Source of the DNA: Hyphomicrobiales bacterium | GTDB taxonomy: Bacteria > Pseudomonadota > Alphaproteobacteria > Rhizobiales > JAJFHB01 | DNA length: 7,550 nt | NCBI GenBank assembly: GCA_021775795.1 | Contig: JAJFHB010000292.1 | Location: forward strand, 1-7,550 | Direction: 5' to 3' | Shown: positions 1-4,892 of the stretch, piece after piece | Position numbering within the stretch: the first letter of the stretch is position 1 | Layout: every line of letters begins with the position of its first letter | Made by a program: the position numbers and the translations under genes | The notes under the pieces: model-generated | Told to the model about the DNA's origin: nothing | The model's database searches: none | Seen by the model: the letters and a program-made list of their open reading frames with translations, nothing else

Positions 1-2
1 AG

Positions 3-461
3 GTAACTCTGCAACTTGGCGGCAAGACAGACATGCCGACCATCGGCAGGCAAGGTGAGCCCTTGACGGTTACCGGTAAGGTCCGTGCCATTACGGATGG
101 AGACTTTGAAATTACAGTGCCGATGGGAGCCGGCACGATGAAGTCGATGGGCGCAAGTGCGGTGCTGGACACCGGCAAGGTGCAGATTGTGGTGATCTCA
201 CGCCACACGGAACCTTATGATCTTGGTGTGTTTCGAAGCCTGGGGATCGAACCGACGCGCAAACGCTATTTGATTCTGAAGTCCAGAATTCACTATCGCG
301 CCGGGTTTGGCGCCATTGCCGCGCACGAGTTGCCGTGCAACGGGGTGGGCGTTACCAGCAGCGACAATTCCCTGTTTTCTTTCAAGAATGTGCGGCGGCC
401 CATATTTCCCCTGGAACCCGATACGCCCGAGCGGCCGAATTACGAGCCACAGGCAAACTGA
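3..461 (+). CDS. MlrC/M81-family metallopeptidase-like protein, C-terminal part (5' end outside window)
   Basis: The reading frame is already open at base 3 and reads VTLQLGGKTD before the first in-window ATG (base 33). That ATG is therefore internal, and the gene starts left of the window. The 152 visible residues look like the MlrC C-terminal domain: the LGGKTD motif, a later V-x-A-I-T-D-G-D-F stretch, MGASAVLDTGKVQIVVISRH, the FRSLGIEP segment, and LKSRIHYRAGFGAIA, where MlrC proteins have the conserved VKSAxHFRA-type motif. MlrC was first described in microcystin degradation, but most family members sit in unrelated bacteria with unknown peptide or amide substrates. The N-terminal domain with the expected metal ligands is not visible, so activity cannot be judged. 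The gene converges on the SDR gene with a 39-base gap, in which I see no strong terminator. Confidence 0.8.
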   Translation, partial: VTLQLGGKTDMPTIGRQGEPLTVTGKVRAITDGDFEITVPMGAGTMKSMGASAVLDTGKVQIVVISRHTEPYDLGVFRSLGIEPTRKRYLILKSRIHYRAGFGAIAAHELPCNGVGVTSSDNSLFSFKNVRRPIFPLEPDTPERPNYEPQAN

Positions 462-500
462 CAGAGCCGCTCAAACAACTCCGTCGGACTTTAAAGAGGC

Positions 501-1271
501 TCAGGTTGTGAAGGCAGCAGTAATGCCGCCATCGACGAGCAACGACTGCCCGGTAAGGAAGGATGCTTCGTTGCTGAGCAGGAATGCTGCAACAGTTGCA
601 ATCTCACTTTCCTCGCCCAGGCGCTTCATGGGCATGTGTGGCAGGCGGTAATCCATGTATCCCGCATCCTGGTCGATCACTGTTTGATGCAGTGTCGTAT
701 GGACAGGACCTGGCGAGATTGCATTGACGCGGATATTCTTCGAGGCCAGTTCAATCGCCATTTCGCGGCTCATTGCAACAACACCACCCTTTGCCGCGCA
801 GTAGGCGATTTGCGGGGTTGCAGATCCCATGTGGGCGACCATGGAGGCGTTGTTGACGATGGAGCCGCCACCGGCATCTACGAGATGTGGGACAACTGCC
901 TTTGACATCAAAAAGACACTGTCCAGATTGGATACCAGCAGGCGCTTCCACGTGTCATAGGGGGTATTCACGATGCCCGCATCATCGTCCAGATGAGCGC
1001 CGGCATTATTGAACAAGCCATCGACACGGCCAAAGGCATCGATTGCGTAGGCTGCAACCGCCAGACACTCTTTCTCGTCCGTGACATCGCCGGTGCATGT
1101 CCTCGCATCACCGCCGGCGCTGCGGATGCTTTCGGCGACGCCTTCGAGTTGATCACGTGAGCGCGACACGAGCACCAGTTTTGCGCCCTGTTCAGCAAAA
1201 TGTCTGGCACTCGCAGCACCAATCCCCCGACCGGCACCAGTAACGACGATAACACGATCTGCAAGCTTCAT
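501..1271 (-). CDS. SDR-family NAD(P)-dependent oxidoreductase
   Basis: This is a classical short-chain dehydrogenase/reductase of 256 residues, the usual length. Visible signatures are the Rossmann glycine motif TGAGRGIG (11-18), an Asp in GDVTD (62), NNAG (88-91), Asn115, and the catalytic Ser143, Tyr157 and Lys161 in a Y-x3-K arrangement, followed by PGPV (187-190). An Arg (37) after the second strand suggests NADP(H) preference, which is an inference. The protein should be cytosolic and oxidise or reduce a hydroxyl or keto group; the substrate is unknown. Upstream in-frame TTG (1289) and ATG (1286) codons exist. I chose the ATG at 1271 because AGGG lies 7 bases before it and because the protein then begins MKLADRV, as most SDRs do. 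The gene lies 131 bases downstream of the stress-protein gene on the same strand. Confidence 0.9.
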   Translation of the reverse strand: MKLADRVIVVTGAGRGIGAASARHFAEQGAKLVLVSRSRDQLEGVAESIRSAGGDARTCTGDVTDEKECLAVAAYAIDAFGRVDGLFNNAGAHLDDDAGIVNTPYDTWKRLLVSNLDSVFLMSKAVVPHLVDAGGGSIVNNASMVAHMGSATPQIAYCAAKGGVVAMSREMAIELASKNIRVNAISPGPVHTTLHQTVIDQDAGYMDYRLPHMPMKRLGEESEIATVAAFLLSNEASFLTGQSLLVDGGITAAFTT

Positions 1272-1278
1272 AACCCGA

Positions 1279-1282
1279 CCCT
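1279..1282 (-). promoter_or_regulatory. Ribosome binding site deciding the SDR start
   Basis: AGGG on the minus strand lies 7 bases before the ATG at 1271. The alternative starts at 1286 and 1289 have no comparable site at a normal distance, so the shorter protein is preferred. Confidence 0.45.
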
Positions 1283-1402
1283 GCATCAATGGACACTTGT
1301 TCCCGTTTACGTGGGTATCACAGAAGATGAAAGGTCAATCGATGGATGTCGATGATATGAAGCTGACGGCCTCGCTGATGGTTCACGGCGTACCGTGTCC
1401 CT

Positions 1403-1816
1403 TCACCTGACAACGAAGACCGAGATGGGGGCGTGACTGGCGATATAGCCGGCATTCGAATGGAAAATGTGCTCTGCCCATCCGGGGATGTGCGAGGCCA
1501 TGACGATGGCGTCTGCACCAGTGTCCGAGGCTGCGGACAGGAGTAAGGATGTAAGCTCTGCCGTCAGGTCATGACTGAACACTGGAACCGAAGTAGCTGT
1601 TATTCCGTTTTTAGCGGCCTGATCGTCTGAAAAGGCTTTCAGTTTGCCGGCGTAGTCTTGTGGTGGTGGCACGTCGTTCGCGGGTACATTGCCATAGACG
1701 CCAACATAGACGACGTCGGCATTGTAGGACTTGCCCATTTGTGCTGCTACAGCAAGAGCGTTGGACAAACCGTCAAGATGGCCTAGGTCGACCGGAACCA
1801 TGATTTTTTTGAACAC
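1403..1816 (-). CDS. Universal stress protein (UspA family), variant ATP loop
   Basis: This single-domain Usp protein of 137 residues begins with the family's first strand (FKKIMVPVD, Asp10) and ends with HAPISVFVVR, the usual last strand (HAPCPVLVVR in typical members). Usp proteins are cytosolic stress or energy-state proteins, many of which bind ATP through a G-x2-G-x9-G-S/T loop after the fourth strand. Here that stretch is MASHIPGWAEHIFHS (106-120). Aligned by eye to the usual MGSHGR...LGS, the three loop glycines are replaced by Ala107, Ile110 and His119, so ATP binding is doubtful. The GTG start at 1816 is well supported: AAAGGAG ends 7 bases before it and FKKIMVPV follows at once. The start sits 50 bases below an FNR-type site, which suggests control by oxygen limitation. 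Related usp genes are known FNR/Anr targets in other proteobacteria. Confidence 0.88.
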   Translation of the reverse strand: MFKKIMVPVDLGHLDGLSNALAVAAQMGKSYNADVVYVGVYGNVPANDVPPPQDYAGKLKAFSDDQAAKNGITATSVPVFSHDLTAELTSLLLSAASDTGADAIVMASHIPGWAEHIFHSNAGYIASHAPISVFVVR

Positions 1817-1823
1817 TGGCTTT

Positions 1824-1830
1824 CTCCTTT
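1824..1830 (-). promoter_or_regulatory. Ribosome binding site supporting the GTG start of the Usp gene
   Basis: AAAGGAG on the minus strand, 7 bases before the GTG at 1816. This strong site is the reason for choosing GTG rather than the internal ATG five codons later. Confidence 0.7.
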
Positions 1831-1839
1831 TGTGTTGTC

Positions 1840-1845
1840 AGAATA
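1840..1845 (-). promoter_or_regulatory. Candidate -10 element of the Usp promoter
   Basis: TATTCT on the minus strand. Its upstream end is 28.5 bases from the centre of the FNR-type box, close to the 29.5 expected for a class II promoter with the activator at -41.5. The transcript would start near 1833 and leave a leader of about 17 bases containing the ribosome binding site. Prediction by eye only. Confidence 0.45.
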
Positions 1846-1855
1846 GGAGAAAACA

Positions 1856-1865
1856 GTGCGCGCAC
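1856..1865. repeat. Perfect 10-bp palindrome in the Usp promoter
   Basis: GTGCGCGCAC is a perfect palindrome lying between the FNR-type box and the candidate -10 element, centred near -28. It could be an operator, but a GC-alternating palindrome of this length can also arise by chance. Confidence 0.3.
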
Positions 1866-1866
1866 G

Positions 1867-1880
1867 TTGACGTGGATCAA
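1867..1880 (-). promoter_or_regulatory. FNR/Anr/Dnr-type operator upstream of the Usp gene
   Basis: The sequence TTGAC-GTGG-ATCAA (minus strand TTGAT-CCAC-GTCAA) matches the FNR-family consensus TTGAT-N4-ATCAA at nine of ten positions. It is centred about 57 bases upstream of the GTG and roughly 40 bases upstream of the predicted transcription start, the standard position for class II activation. The gene it serves, a universal stress protein, is a typical member of oxygen-limitation regulons. Which FNR/CRP-family protein binds (FNR, FixK or Dnr type) cannot be told from the site. Confidence 0.65.
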
Positions 1881-1896
1881 TTGCGGCTGACGCAAT
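1880..1896. repeat. Inverted repeat ATTGCG-N5-CGCAAT next to the FNR-type box
   Basis: Two perfect 6-base arms with a 5-base spacer abut the FNR-type box on its upstream side. It lies 68 bases beyond the stop of the alpha/beta hydrolase gene, but no T-run follows on the minus strand, so it fits a second regulator site better than an intrinsic terminator. Confidence 0.35.
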
Positions 1897-1963
1897 CGGG
1901 GCTCGAGGAAGCGGCGTTGGTGTGACGGCTTTCTGAGCGTGCTATCGGGACAGGCAACGCGAA

Positions 1964-2791
1964 CTAGGTCGTTGCGAGGAACTCCTTCAGCAGGGTGTTG
2001 AACTGCTCAGGATACTCCCAGAACATCATGTGCCCGCCGAAAGCCTCCACACGGGATTTGGGGCAGTGCTTGGCAAGAAACGGCTTTGCGGTTTCAGCCC
2101 AGTGATTGGCCACACAGAACAATGAGGGGATGTTGCCGTCCACCTGTCCTGCCTCTTCCACATAGTTTGAAAAGCTGAGATCGGCATAGAGCATTGCCGC
2201 CACTATGGGCGGTGTTGCGAGAGATTGTTCGACGATCCAGGCGGTCAGTTCGGGCGACATGTCCTGTTCAATCATGACATTGTCGGCATACCAGGTAACC
2301 AGGCCGCGCTGTCCTTGTGAGGTCTGGACACTCTGCACCACCTCGGCAATGTCGGTGATTGTGCCTTCCATCCAGTCGCTCTCATCGCAGCTCATACCAA
2401 TTGGCGGCATGTCAATGCAGACCATTCCGCCCAAAGATTTGGCACCCTTATTGCGGACATGATGCCAGGCTGTCAGTGATCCTGCAGACCAGCCCACGAT
2501 AACGGGGTTTTCGACCTTCAAGTGATCCAAAAGCTTGGCGAGATCTGTGGCCTGAGTGGCGTAGTTGTTGCCTTCCATGGTAACGGTCGAGCGGCCATGG
2601 CTGCGGGGATCAAAGGAAATGACCCGGTGGGATTTGGAGAATGCTGCGAACTGATGGTCAAAGACCCGTGTTGTGAAGGTCCATCCCGGTATCAAAACCA
2701 GTGCGGCGCCTTCACCTTCATCTTCGTAGTATAGTTCGACACCAGGTTCGATTTCCAAATAGGAACCTACGCGTTGGGTATGGTTGGCCAC
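1964..2791 (-). CDS. Alpha/beta-fold hydrolase
   Basis: A 275-residue alpha/beta hydrolase of the usual single-domain length with no signal peptide, hence cytosolic. Seen in order: a strand and oxyanion segment VLIPGW (32-37), the DPRSHGRS turn (61-68), the nucleophile elbow GWSAG (100-104, Ser102), a cap region (about 130-215) and the catalytic His254 in GGHMMFWE. The acid normally found after strand 7 is not in its usual place: that stretch reads LFCVANHWAE, with His230/Trp231 where Asp is expected. Asp127 after strand 6 (CIDMPP) could replace it, as the acid does in some haloalkane dehalogenases. The reaction is most likely ester, lactone or C-C bond hydrolysis; the substrate is unknown. 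The start is GTG, chosen because AGGGAG lies 9 bases before it and the fold begins soon after. It is followed by the Usp gene after 147 bases. Confidence 0.88.
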   Translation of the reverse strand: MANHTQRVGSYLEIEPGVELYYEDEGEGAALVLIPGWTFTTRVFDHQFAAFSKSHRVISFDPRSHGRSTVTMEGNNYATQATDLAKLLDHLKVENPVIVGWSAGSLTAWHHVRNKGAKSLGGMVCIDMPPIGMSCDESDWMEGTITDIAEVVQSVQTSQGQRGLVTWYADNVMIEQDMSPELTAWIVEQSLATPPIVAAMLYADLSFSNYVEEAGQVDGNIPSLFCVANHWAETAKPFLAKHCPKSRVEAFGGHMMFWEYPEQFNTLLKEFLATT

Positions 2792-2847
2792 TGGTCGATA
2801 CTCCCTGCTTTGGGTGATGCGTTGCCGATGCTGATGACGTGAAGACT

Positions 2848-2877
2848 ACAGTAGCCGGCAGCAAGGTTCTTTGACAA
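2848..2877 (-). promoter_or_regulatory. Candidate sigma-70-type promoter for the alpha/beta hydrolase
   Basis: On the minus strand TTGTCA (2877-2872; 5 of 6 bases of TTGACA) is followed after 18 bases by TACTGT (2853-2848; the T-A---T frame of a -10 element). Transcription would begin near 2841, giving a leader of about 50 bases. The -10 sits inside the small dyad CTACTGTAG. Predicted by eye; moderate to low certainty. Confidence 0.3.
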
Positions 2878-2923
2878 ATGCCACTCTCATGCAAATTTTT
2901 GCTGTAGACGCACAGAGCACCGG

Positions 2924-2971
2924 CGAGCGCTGGAACGCAGAATAATGTCTGCATTTCCAGCACTTCGCTCG
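2924..2971. repeat. Large imperfect hairpin in the 2792-3078 intergenic region
   Basis: Three nested pairs of arms can stack: CGAGC with GCTCG (2924-2928 and 2967-2971), GCTGGAA with TTCCAGC (2929-2935 and 2955-2961), and GCAGA with TCTGC (2937-2941 and 2948-2952), closing on the loop ATAATG. That gives 17 base pairs, with a 5-base bulge (ACTTC) on one arm and a small internal loop (C opposite AT). It lies 108 bases beyond the collagen-like gene's stop and 133 bases before the hydrolase start. No T-run follows on either strand, so a simple terminator is unlikely; a structured RNA, an operator or a REP-like element are alternatives. The rest of this 287-base gap holds the hydrolase promoter candidate and no ORF I would support. 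Confidence 0.5.
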
Positions 2972-3078
2972 AGCCATAGTCCCTATTGTGCTGATGCCTT
3001 AGCAAGATGACAGGTGTCTGGCCTAGTCGATCCGGCTATCGCTTTAGCATCGTCAACCTACAAAGGCAGCACTTGCGG

Positions 3079-3537
3079 CTATTCGCCGGCATCTCCCTTT
3101 GGACCCTGTGGTCCGGCCGGTCCCGTTTCGCCCTGCGCTCCTGCGGGACCCTGGGGTCCGGCTTCGCCCTGAGGTCCTGCAGGTCCGGTTTCGCCCTGAG
3201 GTCCTTCAGGGCCCTGTGCTCCTGCCGCTCCCGCACTACCTTGCGGTCCCGCCGGCCCGGCCTCACCCGTATCGCCGATCGATCCCTGCTGTCCCACAGG
3301 ACCTTGTGGTCCGGTTTCGCCCTGCGGTCCCGCAGCACCCATTTCGCCGCGTAGGGTATCTGCGTGATTGTTTGCCAATTCTTCCGCCACGGCCGCGGCG
3401 GTGGGCGCGTCGTTTTCGATGGCATCAATCCGGTTGGATAGATTGGAGATGTACGCGATCGCGATGATTGTCGGTATGGCGGCGCCAATTGCTGCCGCGC
3501 CTATGAGTTTTCCGTAACCTTGAGATGAATCCGCCAT
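3079..3537 (-). CDS. Membrane-anchored collagen-like (Gly-X-Y repeat) protein
   Basis: A 152-residue protein in three parts. Residues 1-10 are a short hydrophilic head. Residues 11-30 are one hydrophobic segment rich in Ala and Ile, acting as a signal anchor or an uncleaved signal peptide. Residues 31-63 look helical, with regularly spaced Leu/Ile ([12 protein letters not shown]) that could form a trimerising coiled coil. From Gly64 to the end every third residue is Gly: 29 complete Gly-X-Y triplets plus a last Gly-Glu, with no interruption. X/Y are mainly Pro, Ala, Glu and Gln, with GPQ, GET and GPA recurring. Bacterial collagen-like proteins form triple helices without hydroxyproline. The repeat should face the periplasm or outside, which is an inference. 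There is no C-terminal domain, LPXTG motif or adhesin module. The ATG at 3537 is preferred over the GTG at 3549 because GGAGG lies 5 bases before it. Confidence 0.85.
   Translation of the reverse strand: MADSSQGYGKLIGAAAIGAAIPTIIAIAYISNLSNRIDAIENDAPTAAAVAEELANNHADTLRGEMGAAGPQGETGPQGPVGQQGSIGDTGEAGPAGPQGSAGAAGAQGPEGPQGETGPAGPQGEAGPQGPAGAQGETGPAGPQGPKGDAGE
3082..3348 (-). repeat. Degenerate tandem DNA repeat encoding the Gly-X-Y tract
   Basis: A 9-base-periodic region with near-identical longer units. The 23-base copies at 3155-3177 and 3182-3204 differ at one base and are offset by 27 bases (three triplets). A third copy at 3308-3330 differs from the second at one base. Such similarity points to recent internal duplication and makes repeat number prone to change by slippage or recombination. 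Confidence 0.75.
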
Positions 3538-3542
3538 ATCTG

Positions 3543-3547
3543 CCTCC
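3543..3547 (-). promoter_or_regulatory. Ribosome binding site deciding the collagen-like gene's start
   Basis: GGAGG on the minus strand, 5 bases before the ATG at 3537. The in-frame GTG at 3549 lies upstream of this site and is therefore unlikely to be the start. Confidence 0.65.
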
Positions 3548-3599
3548 ACATTTGAGTGTTCCTAGCAAGTGCCCTAGTCATCCAAGGCTACTGTGTGCA

Positions 3600-3613
3600 G
3601 GTAACTGTTTACC
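3600..3613. repeat. Small hairpin upstream of the collagen-like gene
   Basis: GGTAA-CTGT-TTACC forms a 5-bp stem with a 4-base loop. It is followed at once on the plus strand by a second small dyad (CAGC-CTTTTT-GCTG). No plus-strand gene ends here. It lies 63 bases above the collagen-like start, so it may be part of that gene's control region or leader. Weak. Confidence 0.25.
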
Positions 3614-3654
3614 AGCCTTTTTGCTGAACAATGCATCCAGAAATGACGATCAGT

Positions 3655-3679
3655 AAAAATTGTCCTTTTCAAAAAAGGA
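3655..3679 (-). terminator. Candidate intrinsic terminator of the MDR gene
   Basis: On the minus strand a 7-bp stem, TCCTTTT-TTG-AAAAGGA (3679-3663), is followed after two bases by a run of T (CAATTTTT). It lies 59 bases beyond the MDR stop, on the correct strand. The stem is AT-rich with only two G-C pairs, so it would be a weak terminator. Confidence 0.35.
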
Positions 3680-3737
3680 GCAACGGCTGGTTCTCGAAGC
3701 TGGGAGATGTAACGGCGCCTGGCAGGTCGGGTGCAAT

Positions 3738-4706
3738 TCACGTTGCGATAACAATGCGTCCTCCGGCTTTTCGGTCTGCCAAGAGCTGAAGCGCCCTGGG
3801 CAATTCTTCGAAGGGCAGGATTTGGGTCACCCGCGGGCAGATGTTTCCGGCTTCAAGGTGCTTTGCCAATACGGGCCAGAGCTTTGCCACCGTTTCAGGG
3901 CTCTTGTGACAGGTGAGGCCGAGCGATGAACCGATGACACTGGTGTGGCGCACGAGGATATGATTGACCGCCGCGGTGGGGATGTCGCCGGAGGCGAAAC
4001 CCAAAGTGACCAGCCGGCCGCCATAGGCAAGTGAACGGGAAGCGGTGGTGAAGAAGTCGCCGCCGATGGGATCGAAAGCGACGTCTACGCCGCCGGGAGC
4101 ATGCGCCTTGATTTCATCCTTCAGGCTCGCCGATCGGGATGACACGATATGGTCTGCGCCGCACCCGAGCGCCACGGCTTTCTTGGCCTCATCCCCGACG
4201 CAGGCAATGACTGTTGCGGATTGTAATTTCGCAAGTTCTACGCAGGCCGACCCAACGGCGCCACCGGCGCCGCCGATGAGAACGAGTTCCCCGTCGTTCA
4301 GGCCGGCACGATCTATGGCCAGTGCTGCCGTTGCATAGGGAACGGGAAATGCCGCACCAGTGGTAAAAGAGATACTGGGCGGCAGGCGAACGACGTTTGT
4401 TGCCGGCGCGATCACGCATTCCGCATAGCCGCCGTACTCGACATAGGCAGCAACCCGATCTCCAACCTGAACACTTGTAACGTTCGGGCCGACTTCGTTG
4501 ACGATGCCAGCTACCTCCATACCGGGTGCGAAGGGAAAGGCCGGACGTGCCTGATAATGCCCTGCGATCAATATCAGGTCTGCAAAATTGACGCCCCAGG
4601 CGGTGACCTGAATGGCAACGCCGTCGTGTGGGCAGGAAGGGTCAGATAGGGTGCCGAGTGTAAGGGTTTCCGGGCCACCCCACGAGTTGCATGTCCAGGC
4701 GCGCAT
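3738..4706 (-). CDS. Zinc-free MDR oxidoreductase, NADPH:quinone oxidoreductase-like
   Basis: A 322-residue medium-chain dehydrogenase/reductase, the normal length for the quinone oxidoreductase (QOR) group. Visible are the GroES-like N-terminal domain with GVNFAD (38-43), PGMEVAG (61-67) and VGDRV (81-85), then the Rossmann domain with GGAGGAVGSA (145-154), the GADHIV segment (183-188), FDPIGG (211-216) and the GGRIVI ending (315-320). The catalytic zinc Cys/His set and the four-Cys structural zinc site of alcohol dehydrogenases are absent, which is typical of QOR and enoyl-reductase members. The protein would reduce a quinone or an activated double bond with NAD(P)H in the cytosol. The ATG at 4706 has AGGA 9 bases upstream. 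It is divergent from the crotonase/ligase operon across 182 bases, which suggests shared control and possibly a role in the same acyl-CoA pathway (inference). Confidence 0.9.
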   Translation of the reverse strand: MRAWTCNSWGGPETLTLGTLSDPSCPHDGVAIQVTAWGVNFADLILIAGHYQARPAFPFAPGMEVAGIVNEVGPNVTSVQVGDRVAAYVEYGGYAECVIAPATNVVRLPPSISFTTGAAFPVPYATAALAIDRAGLNDGELVLIGGAGGAVGSACVELAKLQSATVIACVGDEAKKAVALGCGADHIVSSRSASLKDEIKAHAPGGVDVAFDPIGGDFFTTASRSLAYGGRLVTLGFASGDIPTAAVNHILVRHTSVIGSSLGLTCHKSPETVAKLWPVLAKHLEAGNICPRVTQILPFEELPRALQLLADRKAGGRIVIAT

Positions 4707-4762
4707 CTGTGATTTTCCTATCTTCGCAGAGAAAAGGTCGGTGGAATCCGGTGAATGGAACC

Positions 4763-4827
4763 ATCGTCTTTCCGGAATTGTTGCTCAACAACGATAGACC
4801 GTTGCGTTGTTACGATGCAAAACCGGT
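4763..4827. promoter_or_regulatory. Cluster of overlapping dyads in the divergent MDR/crotonase promoter region
   Basis: Three symmetric elements are packed into 65 bases. TTGTTG-CT-CAACAA (4778-4791) is a perfect 6-base-arm repeat, flanked by outer arms ATCGT (4763-4767) and ACGAT (4791-4795). AACAACG (4787-4793) is repeated in inverse orientation as CGTTGTT (4805-4811). ACCGTTGC (4798-4805) pairs with GCAA...CGGT (4817-4820 and 4824-4827). The location between two divergent genes is typical for operators of a local TetR-, MarR- or GntR-type repressor, but no regulator gene is in the window. No fully convincing -35/-10 pair was found for either direction. Confidence 0.4.
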
Positions 4828-4868
4828 AGACAAATTGACCAATCACAATCAGGCTTGGCGGTGAATTT

Positions 4869-4892
4869 ATGACCCGCAGAGGCAAGTTATGA
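4869..4892 (+). other. Possible 7-codon leader ORF overlapping the crotonase start
   Basis: ATG at 4869 opens a mini-ORF (MTRRGKL) whose TGA overlaps the crotonase ATG as ATGA. GGTGA lies 5 bases before it. Its own codons contain the crotonase ribosome binding site (AGAGG, 4878-4882). The start context TTATGACCC is repeated at both ATGs. It may be a translational-coupling leader, or a chance result of a small duplication. Confidence 0.2.

Noticed and set aside
464..502. GAGCC ... GGCTC arms between the convergent MlrC and SDR genes
   Set aside because: Five-base arms about 29 bases apart with no T-run. Not a credible bidirectional terminator.
307..651. Plus-strand ORF bridging the MlrC end and the SDR 3' end
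   Set aside because: It overlaps two well-supported genes in other frames and shows no family signature.
1384..1397. Hairpin CACGG-CGTA-CCGTG just after the stress-protein gene
   Set aside because: The stem is only 5 bp with no T-run on the minus strand, too weak to call a terminator; it could be chance.
2718..3005. 95-codon minus-strand ORF spanning the intergenic region and the start of the alpha/beta hydrolase
   Set aside because: It overlaps the well-supported hydrolase start in another frame, has no recognisable domain, and its composition (many Cys, Arg, Ser, Thr) looks like a chance frame.
3007..3488. Long open frames on both strands through the collagen-like repeat (Arg-rich or Leu/Arg/Ser-rich products)
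   Set aside because: Gly-X-Y repeat DNA keeps stop codons out of other frames. The products are low-complexity shadows, and only the Gly-X-Y frame has a good start, ribosome site and membrane segment.
4835..4852. TTGACC ... ATCAG as a second FNR-type box before the crotonase gene
   Set aside because: The half-sites are 8 bases apart instead of 4, so it does not fit the FNR-family site.
4835..4863. TTGACC as a -35 element for the crotonase/ligase operon
   Set aside because: At 16-18 bases downstream there is only GC-rich sequence (around GGCGGTGA) with no -10 match.
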